Of a stretch of DNA of 31,285 nt, positions 1 to 7,813 are shown piece after piece. The position numbers were made by a program, and so were the translations under genes. A model generated the notes under the pieces. The model was not told the origin of the DNA. It saw only the letters and a list, made by a program, of their open reading frames with translations, and did no database searches. The DNA comes from Pseudonocardia sp. (GTDB lineage: Bacteria > Actinomycetota > Actinomycetes > Mycobacteriales > Pseudonocardiaceae): NCBI GenBank assembly GCA_030147065.1, contig JASLAP010000116.1, forward strand, positions 1-31,285, written 5' to 3'. Within the stretch, counting starts at the first letter, position 1; the number at the start of each line of letters is the position of its first letter.

Positions 1-63
1 GCGATGTACGACATCACCACCGGCACCGGCGACTTCGTGGCCGAGGGGGTGGTCAGCCACAAC
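1..63 (+). other. Intein C-terminal segment (partial)
   Basis: These 21 codons end in the C-terminal splicing block of an intein: DFVAEGVVSHN, then Cys as the first extein residue. A beta-strand, Val-Val, Ser-His-Asn is characteristic of this block, and the terminal Asn cyclises to release the intein. The N-terminal splicing domain, and any homing endonuclease, lie upstream of the window, so size and endonuclease status cannot be judged. Confidence 0.85.
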
Positions 64-879
64 TGCTTCGCCCGCAACTCCCACACCTACCTGGACCTGG
101 ACGCCGGGGCCGACTTCGACGGCCAGATCGTGGTCAAGGTCAACGCCGCCCGGGTGCTCGACCGCGAGCTCCGCGCGCCGCGCTGGGCCCGCGAGCCGGT
201 GGCGATGGGCACCAACACCGACCCCTACCAGCGCGCCGAGGGCCGCTACCGGCTGATGCCCGGGATCATCGACGCGCTGGCCCGGTCCGGCACGCCGTTC
301 TCGGTGCTCACCAAGGGCACCGTGCTGACCCGCGACCTGCCCCGGCTCGCCGCCGCCGCGCACGACGTGCCGGTCGGTCTCGGCGTGTCGATCGCGCTGG
401 TCGACCGCGCGCTGCAGGCCCGGCTCGAACCCGGCACGCCGTCCCCGGCCGCCCGGCTCGACCTGGTCCGCCGGATCACCGACGCCGGGTTGCCGTGCGG
501 GGTGATGGTGGCCCCGGTGCTGCCGCTGCTCACCGACTCGCCCGAGGCGCTCGACGAGCTGCTCGGCCGGATCGCCGCGGCCGGTGCCACCGGGGCCACC
601 GTGATGGCGCTGCACCTGCGCCCCGGCACCCGCGAATGGTTCACCGCCTGGCTGGCCCGGGAGCACCCGGCGCTGGTCGAGCGGTACGCCCGGCTCTACC
701 GGTGGGGCGCCTACGTCGACCCGGAGTACCGCCGGGCGCTGGCCGCGCGGGTGGCTCCGCTGCTGCGCCGGCACGGGCTCACCGGCGCCGTCACCGGGAT
801 GCGGCCGCCGCCGTCCGACCCGCCGCCCGGGCCCGCCATGGCCCCGCCCCGGGCGGGTGAGCAGTTGCCCCTGCTGTGA
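1..879 (+). CDS. Rv2578c-family radical SAM protein, C-terminal part, with the end of an intein
   Basis: The 5' end lies outside the window, so this is the last 292 codons of a longer gene. Codons 1-21 read as the C-terminal end of an intein, closing with VVSHN followed by Cys (codon 22, bases 64-66), the usual splice junction of His-Asn then a nucleophilic Cys. The extein continues CFARNSHTYL, which matches the sequence after the CxxxCxxC iron-sulfur motif of the spore-photoproduct-lyase-like Rv2578c family. The third cluster cysteine would therefore also be the +1 splicing residue. GTNTDPYQ and the following barrel segments fit the radical SAM fold. The substrate of the family is not known to me. 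The ATG at base 4 is inside the intein and is not a start. The tail is Pro-rich and ends GEQLPLL. aspS follows on the same strand after 63 bases. Confidence 0.85.
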   Translation, partial: AMYDITTGTGDFVAEGVVSHNCFARNSHTYLDLDAGADFDGQIVVKVNAARVLDRELRAPRWAREPVAMGTNTDPYQRAEGRYRLMPGIIDALARSGTPFSVLTKGTVLTRDLPRLAAAAHDVPVGLGVSIALVDRALQARLEPGTPSPAARLDLVRRITDAGLPCGVMVAPVLPLLTDSPEALDELLGRIAAAGATGATVMALHLRPGTREWFTAWLAREHPALVERYARLYRWGAYVDPEYRRALAARVAPLLRRHGLTGAVTGMRPPPSDPPPGPAMAPPRAGEQLPLL

Positions 880-930
880 CGACCGGCGCCGGCGGGGAAA
901 CCTGCTGGTTGGGCGCCGGGGGTCGCCGGA

Positions 931-936
931 TAGCCT
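931..936 (+). promoter_or_regulatory. -10 box of aspS, leaderless
   Basis: TAGCCT fits the actinobacterial TAnnnT -10 box. Six bases separate it from the GTG at 943, so transcription would start at or next to the start codon. No Shine-Dalgarno sequence is visible, which agrees with a leaderless mRNA. Confidence 0.6.
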
Positions 937-942
937 CGGACC

Positions 943-2757
943 GTGATGCGCACCCTTCCCGCCGGCACGTTGCGTGCCGAGCACGCCGGACAGACCGTGA
1001 CCCTCGCCGGGTGGGTGGCGCGCCGCCGCGATCACGGCGGCGTGATCTTCATCGACCTGCGCGACGCGTCCGGCTCGGCGCAGGTGGTCTTCCGCGAGGG
1101 CGAGATGGCCGAGCGGGCGCACCGGCTGCGCGCGGAGTTCTGCGTCCAGGTGGTCGGTGAGGTGATCCGCCGCCCGGCCGGCAACGAGAACCCGGACCTG
1201 CCCACCGGCGAGATCGAGGTGACCGCCACCGCGCTGACGGTGCTCTCCGAGGCCGCCCCGCTGCCGTTCCCGGTGGACGAGCACACCGGGGTCGGCGAGG
1301 AGATCCGGCTCAAGCACCGCTACCTCGACCTGCGCCGCCCCGGCCCGGCCGCGGCGATGCGGCTGCGCAGCGCGGTCAACCGGGCCGCCCGCGCGGTGCT
1401 CGACGAGCGCGACTTCGTCGAGGTCGAGACCCCGACGCTGACCCGGTCCACCCCGGAGGGCGCCCGCGACTTCCTGGTGCCCGCCCGGCTGCGGCCGGGC
1501 TCCTGGTACGCGCTGCCGCAGAGCCCGCAGCTGTTCAAGCAGCTGCTGATGGTCGGCGGCCTGGAGCGCTACTACCAGATCGCCCGCTGCTACCGCGACG
1601 AGGACTTCCGGGCCGACCGCCAGCCCGAGTTCACCCAGCTCGACATCGAGATGAGCTTCGTCGAGCAGGACGACGTGCTGGAGCTGGCCGAGGCCATCCT
1701 GGCCGCGCTGTGGGAGCTTGTCGGCTACCGGGTGCCGCTGCCGCTGCCGCGGATCAGCTACGCCGAGGCGATGAGCCGCTACGGCTCGGACAAGCCCGAC
1801 CTGCGCTTCGGCATCGAGCTGACCGAGCTCACCGAGTACTTCGCGAACACCGGCTTCCGGGTGTTCCAGAACCCCTACGTCGGCGCGGTCGTGATGCCCG
1901 GCGGCGCGAGCCAGCCCCGCAAGCAGCTCGACGCCTGGCAGGAGTGGGCCAAGCAGCGCGGCGCCCGCGGGCTGGCCTACGTGCTGGTCGACGAGGACGG
2001 CTCGGTCAGCGAGAAGGGCCCGGTCACCAAGAACCTCTCCGCCGAGGAGCGGGCCGGGCTGCCGGCCGCGGTCGGGGCGAACCCGGGCGACTGCATCTTC
2101 TTCGCCGCCGGCCGGCCGAACGACGCCCGGGCCCTGCTCGGCGCGGCCCGCGGCGAGATCGCCCGGCGGATCGGCGCCATCGACGAGTCGGCCTGGTCGT
2201 TCGTCTGGGTGGTGGACTTCCCGCTGTTCGAGTCGACCGCCGAGACCGAGGACGTGGCCGTCGGCGGCGGGTCCTGGACGGCGCTGCACCACGCCTTCAC
2301 CTCGCCCACCCCGGACTGGATCGACAAGTTCGAGGCCGACCCCGGCAACGCGCTGGCCTACGCCTACGACATCGTCTGCAACGGCAACGAGATCGGCGGC
2401 GGCTCGATCCGTATCCACCGCGCCGACGTGCAGAAGCGGGTCTTCCAGATCATGGGGCTGGGCGAGGAGGAGGCCCAGGAGAAGTTCGGCTTCCTGCTCG
2501 ACGCGTTCGCCTACGGCCCGCCGCCGCACGGCGGCATCGCCTTCGGCTGGGACCGGATCACCGCGCTGCTGGCCGGGGTCGATTCGATCCGCGAGGTGAT
2601 CGCGTTCCCGAAGACCGGCGGCGGGTTCGACCCGCTGACCGCGGCCCCGGCCCCGATCACCGCCCAGCAGCGCAAGGAGGCGGGGGTCGACGCCGCGCCG
2701 CCGCCGGCCCCGCCGGCCGCCGCGCCGACCGCGCCCCCGATCGCAGCTCCGAACTGA
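943..2757 (+). CDS. aspS: Aspartate--tRNA ligase
   Basis: Cytoplasmic class II synthetase that charges tRNA with aspartate. It is 604 residues, normal for the bacterial type carrying a GAD insertion. The N-terminal anticodon-binding OB fold contains GWVARRRDHGGVIF (about 24-37). Motif 2 is RCYRDEDFR (215-223) and motif 3 is GIAFGWDRI (531-539). His31 in RRRDHGG is the residue I associate with non-discriminating AspRS enzymes, which also charge tRNA-Asn; discriminating E. coli AspRS has Leu there. The last 20 or so residues are a Pro/Ala tail that is not part of the catalytic fold. The start is GTG 943, directly followed by ATG 946. GTG is preferred because it sits where the predicted transcript begins. 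A hairpin follows the stop codon. Confidence 0.97.
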   Translation: MMRTLPAGTLRAEHAGQTVTLAGWVARRRDHGGVIFIDLRDASGSAQVVFREGEMAERAHRLRAEFCVQVVGEVIRRPAGNENPDLPTGEIEVTATALTVLSEAAPLPFPVDEHTGVGEEIRLKHRYLDLRRPGPAAAMRLRSAVNRAARAVLDERDFVEVETPTLTRSTPEGARDFLVPARLRPGSWYALPQSPQLFKQLLMVGGLERYYQIARCYRDEDFRADRQPEFTQLDIEMSFVEQDDVLELAEAILAALWELVGYRVPLPLPRISYAEAMSRYGSDKPDLRFGIELTELTEYFANTGFRVFQNPYVGAVVMPGGASQPRKQLDAWQEWAKQRGARGLAYVLVDEDGSVSEKGPVTKNLSAEERAGLPAAVGANPGDCIFFAAGRPNDARALLGAARGEIARRIGAIDESAWSFVWVVDFPLFESTAETEDVAVGGGSWTALHHAFTSPTPDWIDKFEADPGNALAYAYDIVCNGNEIGGGSIRIHRADVQKRVFQIMGLGEEEAQEKFGFLLDAFAYGPPPHGGIAFGWDRITALLAGVDSIREVIAFPKTGGGFDPLTAAPAPITAQQRKEAGVDAAPPPAPPAAAPTAPPIAAPN

Positions 2758-2764
2758 CCCCGGT

Positions 2765-2783
2765 ACCGGGCTGATCGCCCGGT
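2765..2783 (+). terminator. Hairpin after aspS
   Basis: ACCGGGC and GCCCGGT form a perfect 7-bp stem with a 5-base loop, starting 7 bases after the aspS stop codon. There is no T-run, which is common for actinobacterial terminators. Confidence 0.5.
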
Positions 2784-3056
2784 GTGCCGGGCCGGCTGAG
2801 CAGCGTGCTGCACAAGGAGGCCGGCTCGGCGGGTCGGCGTCGCCAGTCCGGCTGTCCATCCCGGTGGCCGACCGTGTCGGCGGCGGCCTCCGCCGCGGTC
2901 GCGGTGGTCGAGTGCCGCTGGACGGGGGCCGGTGGACGGGCGCTGCACCTGGTGGTCGACGTGGTGGGGATCGTGCTGGCCGGGCCCGCGGTGCGGGTGC
3001 TGTCGCGGCGCCGTGAGCACCGCGCGTCGGGATGGCGGTGGTTGGCGAGGGGGTAG
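2784..3056 (+). CDS. Possible small protein of 90 residues, unrecognised
   Basis: I do not recognise this ORF. It starts at GTG 2784 and ends in TAG 3054-3056. Third codon positions are almost all G or C, as in the real genes here. The C-terminal half has a hydrophobic run (LHLVVDVVGIVLAG) followed by basic residues, so one membrane segment is possible. Against it: the GTG overlaps the end of the hairpin after aspS, no ribosome site precedes it, and the N-terminal half is low-complexity. An AAGGAGG at 2813-2819 has no start codon at the right distance. If it is not a gene, bases 2784-3053 are an unassigned spacer. Confidence 0.25.
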   Translation: MPGRLSSVLHKEAGSAGRRRQSGCPSRWPTVSAAASAAVAVVECRWTGAGGRALHLVVDVVGIVLAGPAVRVLSRRREHRASGWRWLARG

Positions 3057-3059
3057 GGT
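3054..3059 (+). promoter_or_regulatory. -10 box of the kinase gene
   Basis: TAGGGT lies 5 bases before GTG 3065 and 8 bases before ATG 3068, the leaderless arrangement seen repeatedly in this window. Its TAG is also the stop codon of the doubtful small ORF that ends at 3056. Confidence 0.5.
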
Positions 3060-3067
3060 CGCCGGTG

Positions 3068-4261
3068 ATGACACGCGACCTGGGCAACTTCCCCAGGCCG
3101 GTGCTCGCCGCGCTGGCCGCCGCCGAGCGGTTGCTCACCCGCCGGTCCGGAGCCGGCATCGTGCTGGCCGACCCCGAGGACCTCGGCGGCAGCGACCGGT
3201 CGATCGTGGCCCGTGCGCGGGTGGCCCGCAACCCGTTCTCGCTGCCGCGCACGCTGGTGGTCAAGCACTACCTGGCCCCGCCCGACGCCGGCCGGCCCGA
3301 CCCGTTCCACTACGAGGTCGCCAGCTGCCAGCTGTTCACCGCGCTGCCGGCCGACGCCCGGCCCAGCCCGGTGCTGATCGCGCACGACCCGAAGGCCCGG
3401 CTGCTGGTGCTGGAGGACCTGGGGCGCAGCTCGACGCTGGCCGACAAGCTGTTCGGGCCCGACCCGGAGGCGGCCGGGCGGTGCCTGGTCAGCTGGGCCC
3501 GGGCGCTGGGCCGGATGCAGGCGGCCACCGCCGGGCGGGAGAGCGACTTCGGCGCCCTGCTGCGCCGGCTCGGCGAGCGGGCCTGGCGCGACCCGATGGC
3601 CGAGGACGCCCGGGCCGCCGTGGCCGGCCTGCCCTCCCTGCTCGCCCAGGAACTCGGGGTCAAGGTGCCGCCGGACGCGATCCTGGAGGCCCACGAGACG
3701 GTGCGCCTGCTCGGCGCCTCCCGCTACCGGGCGTTCAGCCCGTCCGACACCTGCCCGGACAACAACCTGGTGACCAGCCGCGGGGTGCGGTTCGTCGACT
3801 TCGAGTGGGGCTGCTTCCGAGACATCGCGCTGGACGCGGCCTACTTCCGGGTGCCGTTCCCGGGCTGCGAGGCCAGCTTCGCGCTGCCCGACGGGATGGC
3901 CGAGACGATGCTGGACGCCTGGCGCAGCGAGATCGCCCCGGTGTGGCCCGACCTGGACCGGCCCGACGTCCTGGAGCGCCGGCTGCGGCACGCCCAGCTG
4001 CTGTGGGTGTGGCTGTGCACCTGGTGGATGCTGCCGCGGATCCGGAGCCGGGACATGCCGGTGGGCAGCGACGCCACCCGCTCACCGCGGATCAGCACCG
4101 CGCTGGGCCACTACTGGCGGCAGATGGCCGCCGCCGCCGCGGACGCCGGGCTGCCGGCCACCGCCGAGCTGGGCGCCGAGGTGGCCGCCGCGCTGGCCGA
4201 GCGCTTCCCGGACGCGCCGTCCTCGCTCCCGGTCTACCCGGCGTTCCGCTCGGTCGGCTGA
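3068..4261 (+). CDS. Phosphotransferase, aminoglycoside phosphotransferase/choline kinase-like fold
   Basis: A 397-residue protein of the kinase-like APH superfamily. The catalytic-loop equivalent is SPSDTCPDNNLV, with Asp and Asn placed as in HxDxxxxN, but Ser-Asp replaces the usual His-Gly-Asp. It is followed by VRFVDFEWG, the DFG-like metal-binding Asp. An N-lobe Lys is visible in LVVKHYL and hinge-like LLVLEDLG follows. The substrate cannot be read from sequence; APH relatives phosphorylate antibiotics, choline, sugars or amino acids, and nothing nearby points to one. ATG 3068 is chosen; GTG 3065 directly before it is equally possible if the mRNA is leaderless. The gene stands alone and converges on the methyltransferase at 4366. 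Confidence 0.75.
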   Translation: MTRDLGNFPRPVLAALAAAERLLTRRSGAGIVLADPEDLGGSDRSIVARARVARNPFSLPRTLVVKHYLAPPDAGRPDPFHYEVASCQLFTALPADARPSPVLIAHDPKARLLVLEDLGRSSTLADKLFGPDPEAAGRCLVSWARALGRMQAATAGRESDFGALLRRLGERAWRDPMAEDARAAVAGLPSLLAQELGVKVPPDAILEAHETVRLLGASRYRAFSPSDTCPDNNLVTSRGVRFVDFEWGCFRDIALDAAYFRVPFPGCEASFALPDGMAETMLDAWRSEIAPVWPDLDRPDVLERRLRHAQLLWVWLCTWWMLPRIRSRDMPVGSDATRSPRISTALGHYWRQMAAAAADAGLPATAELGAEVAAALAERFPDAPSSLPVYPAFRSVG

Positions 4262-4365
4262 GCACCGCTCAGCCGGTGACCAGCGGGATGTCGTTCGGGG
4301 CAGGACCGGAGTCGCCGCGCTGACGCCTCTGCGCGCCCTCCGGTGGACCGACACCGCGGGCCGGC

Positions 4366-5226
4366 TCACTGGGCGACGTGCCGAGCCCGGCCACGGACAG
4401 TGGCCACGACCCGGACGTAGGGGTACTCGTAGCGCGCCCCACCACCCGGCCGACCGCGATCGGCGCGGACCGCGAACTCGAGGAACTCCCGGTCGAGCGC
4501 CGCGACCCGGTCGGGATCGGCACCGATCGCGGAGTAGGCCGCGATGGTCGGACCGAACGTGCGCTTGTAGAACTCGCACAGGTCCGCCGGCTCGGCGAAG
4601 TGATCCACGACCAGCACGTGCTCGGTCGACTCGAGTGCGTCGACGCGGTCGCCGAACAGGTCCCGCAGGTGCTGCGCGGTCCCCCACAGCAGGGGCGACG
4701 ACGCGTCCGGCGCCGGCGGGGCGTACCTGGCGAAGACGGCGAAGAACTCCGCGGCGAAGCCCCGTGCCGGCCAGTTGATCATGCCGATCAGCCCGCCGGG
4801 TCGGCAGACGCGCAGCAACTCGTCCGCGGTCGCCCGGTGATCAGGAGCGAAGATCGCCCCGATCGCCGAGGTAACCACGTCGAACTCGTCGTCGGCGAAG
4901 GGCAGGGCCTGGGCATCGGCCGCCACCCAGTCCAGCTCCACCCCCCGCGCGGTCGCAGCGCGGCGGCCCTCGTCGAGCAGCGCCGGGGTCAGGTCGCAGG
5001 CGGTCACCCGCGCCCCGGTGGCGGCCGCGGGGATCGCCACGTTCCCGGTTCCCGCGGCCACGTCGAGGACGCGCAGGCCGGCCGAGATGCCGCACGCCCG
5101 CACCAGGTCGGGGCCGAACCCGGCGAGCAGCTCGGCAACCCGGTGGTAGTCCCCCCGTGCCCACACCTCCCGCTGGGCCGCACGCCCCGCGGCGGCGTCC
5201 CCGTGCTGGACCTGTCGGTCAGCCAT
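4366..5226 (-). CDS. Class I SAM-dependent methyltransferase
   Basis: A 286-residue soluble methyltransferase of the UbiE/Methyltransf_11 type. Motif I is LRVLDVAAGTGNVAIP (about 51-66), the acidic ribose-binding residue is in ARVTACDLTP, the adenine-binding region is VAADAQALPFADDEFDVV, and the post-motif is LLRVCRPGGLIGMINW. The roughly 120-residue C-terminal part should hold the substrate site, and I cannot name the substrate. ATG 5226 is preceded by GGGGAG with 7 bases spacing. It lies 171 bases downstream of the LuxR gene on the same strand, and two flavin monooxygenases are divergent from that gene, so it may methylate a small hydroxylated metabolite. That role is inference. Confidence 0.85.
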   Translation of the reverse strand: MADRQVQHGDAAAGRAAQREVWARGDYHRVAELLAGFGPDLVRACGISAGLRVLDVAAGTGNVAIPAAATGARVTACDLTPALLDEGRRAATARGVELDWVAADAQALPFADDEFDVVTSAIGAIFAPDHRATADELLRVCRPGGLIGMINWPARGFAAEFFAVFARYAPPAPDASSPLLWGTAQHLRDLFGDRVDALESTEHVLVVDHFAEPADLCEFYKRTFGPTIAAYSAIGADPDRVAALDREFLEFAVRADRGRPGGGARYEYPYVRVVATVRGRARHVAQ

Positions 5227-5397
5227 CGCCGATCTCCCCTCCGGTGGACCACCGTGCCGAATCGGGTGCCCAGGACCCAGCCGGAACGGCGGTCGCCGGT
5301 GTCGGCCGAGTCCGCCGTCCCGGGCCCGTGGCCCCGTCCGCGGGCATCCTCGGCGCGCGGCTGACGCTCCACCGCGGCCCGACCCCCGCCGCCACGG

Positions 5398-6492
5398 TCA
5401 CCGCTCCTGCCCCGGCGCGGCGTAGTGCTCGTGGAACAGCAACGCGGTCAGTTCGGGCCGGCTCCGGACGCCGAGCTTGGCGAAGATCGCCTTGACATGG
5501 TCGCGCACGGTGTGCGGGGACAGCCAGAGGGCGGGAGCGATCTCCCCGAGCGGAAGACCGCGCAGCAACATCTCGGTGATCTCGCGTTCGCGCGGTGTCA
5601 GGTCGTGGGCCTGCACGATCAGCGGCGCCAGGTCGGCGCGCCGGGCGGGTTCCAGGACCACCGCCGTGGTCGGGCGGCCGGGGGAGCGGGGGCGCAGCCG
5701 GGCCCCGTGCACGACCAGCCAGTGCTGCGAGGGCAACCGGACGCGGGCCCGGGCCGGGGGGCCCGACCGGCCGGTGTCGGCGAGGAAGCGGGCCCGCCGG
5801 GCCACCTCGTACACGACCGAGGGGAGGTCGAGGCCCTCGTCGGGCAGTTCGCGCAGCCAGCGCACCGCGTCGTCGGAGACGGCCTGGACGGATCCGTCGT
5901 CGTGCAGCACGACCAGCCCGGGCAGGGCGCCGGGCTCGGCGGCCCGGATGCGGTCGAGCAGCAGCGCGGTGCGCAGGCCGCTCCCGACCTGCTCGCCGAC
6001 GGCAGCGAGGAAGGCGGCCTCCTCGGCGGTGAAGGCCGGTTCACCGTCCGCGCGAGCCAGGCAGACCTGGCCCCAGGACGCGCCGCCGGAGCGGAACGTC
6101 GCGCGGAGTTCGTCGCTGCCCCAGCCGACCGGGGAGCTGATGGTGCGGTACCGGGTGCTGCGGTCCAGCTCCCCGCCGGTGGCCCGGCTCAGGGTGGCCA
6201 CGGCGTGCCGGGAGCGGGCGATGCCCGTGAACGGGACGAAGTCCGCGCCGGTCAGCTCGTTGTCGATCAGCAGCCGGTGGGTGGCGGGATCGACGTTCTC
6301 GGCGAACCCGCCGGTCGCCAGCAGGGTGGCGGGGTCGGTGAGCTGCCATCCGGCGGCCGCGTAGGGCACCTCGTCGCGGATCCGGTCGGCCACCGCGCGC
6401 AGCAACCCCAGCGGTGACGGTGCGGTCGCGCACAACCTGGTGATCGACTCGCGGGCGGCGGTCCCGGTCGGACCGGACGTCTGGCGTCCCAT
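5398..6492 (-). CDS. LuxR-family transcriptional regulator with N-terminal GAF-like domain
   Basis: A 364-residue regulator. The C-terminal 65 residues are a LuxR/FixJ HTH: LTPREREITEMLLRGLPLGE, then LSPHTVRDHVKAIFAKLGVR. The first 170 or so residues look like a GAF sensor fold (LLRAVADRIRDEVPYAAAGW near the start and an acidic, hydrophobic alternation to about 170). The middle resembles a PAS-like segment (LVVLHDDGSVQAVSDDAVRW). ATG 6492 gives this start; upstream in-frame codons have no GAF-like sequence. It is divergent from a flavin monooxygenase and upstream of the methyltransferase, so it probably controls both. No phosphoacceptor receiver domain is present. Confidence 0.88.
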   Translation of the reverse strand: MGRQTSGPTGTAARESITRLCATAPSPLGLLRAVADRIRDEVPYAAAGWQLTDPATLLATGGFAENVDPATHRLLIDNELTGADFVPFTGIARSRHAVATLSRATGGELDRSTRYRTISSPVGWGSDELRATFRSGGASWGQVCLARADGEPAFTAEEAAFLAAVGEQVGSGLRTALLLDRIRAAEPGALPGLVVLHDDGSVQAVSDDAVRWLRELPDEGLDLPSVVYEVARRARFLADTGRSGPPARARVRLPSQHWLVVHGARLRPRSPGRPTTAVVLEPARRADLAPLIVQAHDLTPREREITEMLLRGLPLGEIAPALWLSPHTVRDHVKAIFAKLGVRSRPELTALLFHEHYAAPGQER

Positions 6493-6500
6493 GCCGCCAC

Positions 6501-6530
6501 AGGATCCGCCGGCCCGACCCGGTGGCACAA
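6501..6530 (-). promoter_or_regulatory. Promoter of the LuxR gene
   Basis: On the minus strand TTGTGC (6525-6530) and GATCCT (6501-6506) are 18 bases apart. The start codon ATG is 8 bases after the -10 box, so the mRNA may be leaderless or nearly so. Confidence 0.4.
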
Positions 6531-6532
6531 CC

Positions 6533-6546
6533 CCCGCAGCTGCGGG
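6533..6546. repeat. 14-bp perfect palindrome in the LuxR/monooxygenase divergent region
   Basis: CCCGCAGCTGCGGG is a perfect palindrome just upstream of the -35 box of the LuxR gene and 64 bases before the monooxygenase start. Its position fits a regulator-binding site. GC-rich palindromes of this size also occur by chance. Confidence 0.35.
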
Positions 6547-6609
6547 ATTGGCCCGGCCGACGGGCCGCTGCACGCTCTGCGCACCGCTCGCGTGGAGAGG
6601 ATCGATCCG

Positions 6610-7791
6610 ATGGTCGAACGACCCGACGTCCTGGTCATCGGCGCCGGCCCGGCCGGCCTCGCGTGCGCCGCGGCGCTGCGCGGGGCCGGGGTCGCGGCCA
6701 CCGTGCTCGAGCGTTCCGAGGCGGTGGGGGCGTCCTGGCGCGGGCACTACGACGGCTTGCGGCTCAACACCAGCCGCTGGTTCTCCCACCTGCCGGGGTG
6801 CCGGTTCCCCTGGCGCGCCGGGGTCTTCCCCGGCCGGGACGACGTCGTGCACTACCTCGATCGCTACGTCCGCCGGCACCGGCTCGACATCCGCCTGCGC
6901 ACCGAGGTGCACCGGCTCGACCCCGTCGAGCCCGGCGGCGACCCGGTCGGGCCGCGCTGGGCGGCGACGACGGCGGACGAGGTGCTGCACGCCCGCCACG
7001 TGGTCGTCGCGACGGGATCCCTGCGGGTTCCGTTCGTGCCGAACTGGCCCGGTCGCGACCGCTACGCCGGCACGCTGGTGCACGCCGCCGAGTACCGGTC
7101 CCCGGCCGGCTTCCGGGGTCGGACGGTGCTGGTCGTCGGGGCCGGGTGTTCCGGGATGGAGATCGCCGCCGAGCTGGCCGCGGGGGGAGCCGGAGTGGTC
7201 CACCTGGCCGTGCGGACCCCGCCGAACATCCTGCTGCGCTCGATCGCCGGGCTTCCCGGCGATCCCGCGGCGATGCTCCTGCTCCGCCTGCCCGCCGCGA
7301 CGGCCGACGGGCACATCGCCCGGATCCGCCGCCTCACGGTCGGCGACCTCACCGCCCACGGCCTGCCGTCGCCCGAGGAAGGCCCGTTCCAGCGGCTGGC
7401 GCGCACCGGCGCCGGCCCGGCCGTCGTCGACCGGGCGGTCCTGCGCCTCATCCGGTCCGGGTGCCTGCGCATCACCGCGCCCGTCGCGGCGCTCGACGTC
7501 ACCGGCGCCCGGCTCGCCGACGGCCGGCACGTCCCGGTCGACGTCGTCGTCGCCGCCACCGGCTACCGCACCGGACTGGCGCCGCTCGTCGGCCACCTGG
7601 ACGTCCTCGACGAGCGCGACCGCCCCCGCGCGCCGAGCGGCGCGGAAGCCGCTCCCGGCCTCCGGTTCCTGGGGTTCCGACACCAGCCGGGCCAGCTCGG
7701 TGCCCTCGGTGGACAGGCGGCCGGCGTGGCCGTGGCCATCGCTGCCGCCGCGGGCTCGTGCACCGCCCGGTCGTCCACGACGAGCAGATGA
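6610..7791 (+). CDS. FAD/NAD(P)-binding flavin monooxygenase, CzcO/YUCCA-like
   Basis: A 393-residue flavoprotein. The FAD-binding GxGxxG is VLVIGAGPAGLACAAAL near the N-terminus. A second nucleotide-binding motif, VLVVGAGCSGMEIAAELA (about 176-193), binds NADPH. VVAATGYRTGL (about 313-323) is the conserved ATG-containing motif of this family. SWRGHYDGLRLNTSRW is typical of CzcO/YUCCA-type enzymes. It probably oxygenates a small organic substrate that I cannot identify. ATG 6610 is preferred over GTG 6592 because AGAGG ends 9 bases before it. It is the first gene of a two-gene run with the next monooxygenase, 22 bases apart, and is divergent from the LuxR regulator. Confidence 0.85.
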   Translation: MVERPDVLVIGAGPAGLACAAALRGAGVAATVLERSEAVGASWRGHYDGLRLNTSRWFSHLPGCRFPWRAGVFPGRDDVVHYLDRYVRRHRLDIRLRTEVHRLDPVEPGGDPVGPRWAATTADEVLHARHVVVATGSLRVPFVPNWPGRDRYAGTLVHAAEYRSPAGFRGRTVLVVGAGCSGMEIAAELAAGGAGVVHLAVRTPPNILLRSIAGLPGDPAAMLLLRLPAATADGHIARIRRLTVGDLTAHGLPSPEEGPFQRLARTGAGPAVVDRAVLRLIRSGCLRITAPVAALDVTGARLADGRHVPVDVVVAATGYRTGLAPLVGHLDVLDERDRPRAPSGAEAAPGLRFLGFRHQPGQLGALGGQAAGVAVAIAAAAGSCTARSSTTSR

Positions 7792-7813
7792 GCAATGGTG
7801 GGGTGGACCGTCC

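Noticed and set aside
2657..3991. A 444-codon minus-strand frame opposite the kinase gene
   Set aside because: Antisense shadow; the kinase motifs are on the plus strand.
4263..4345. Short inverted repeats between the kinase and methyltransferase genes
   Set aside because: A 5-bp hairpin with a 6-base loop and a 7-bp pair with a 26-base loop are not convincing in DNA this GC-rich.
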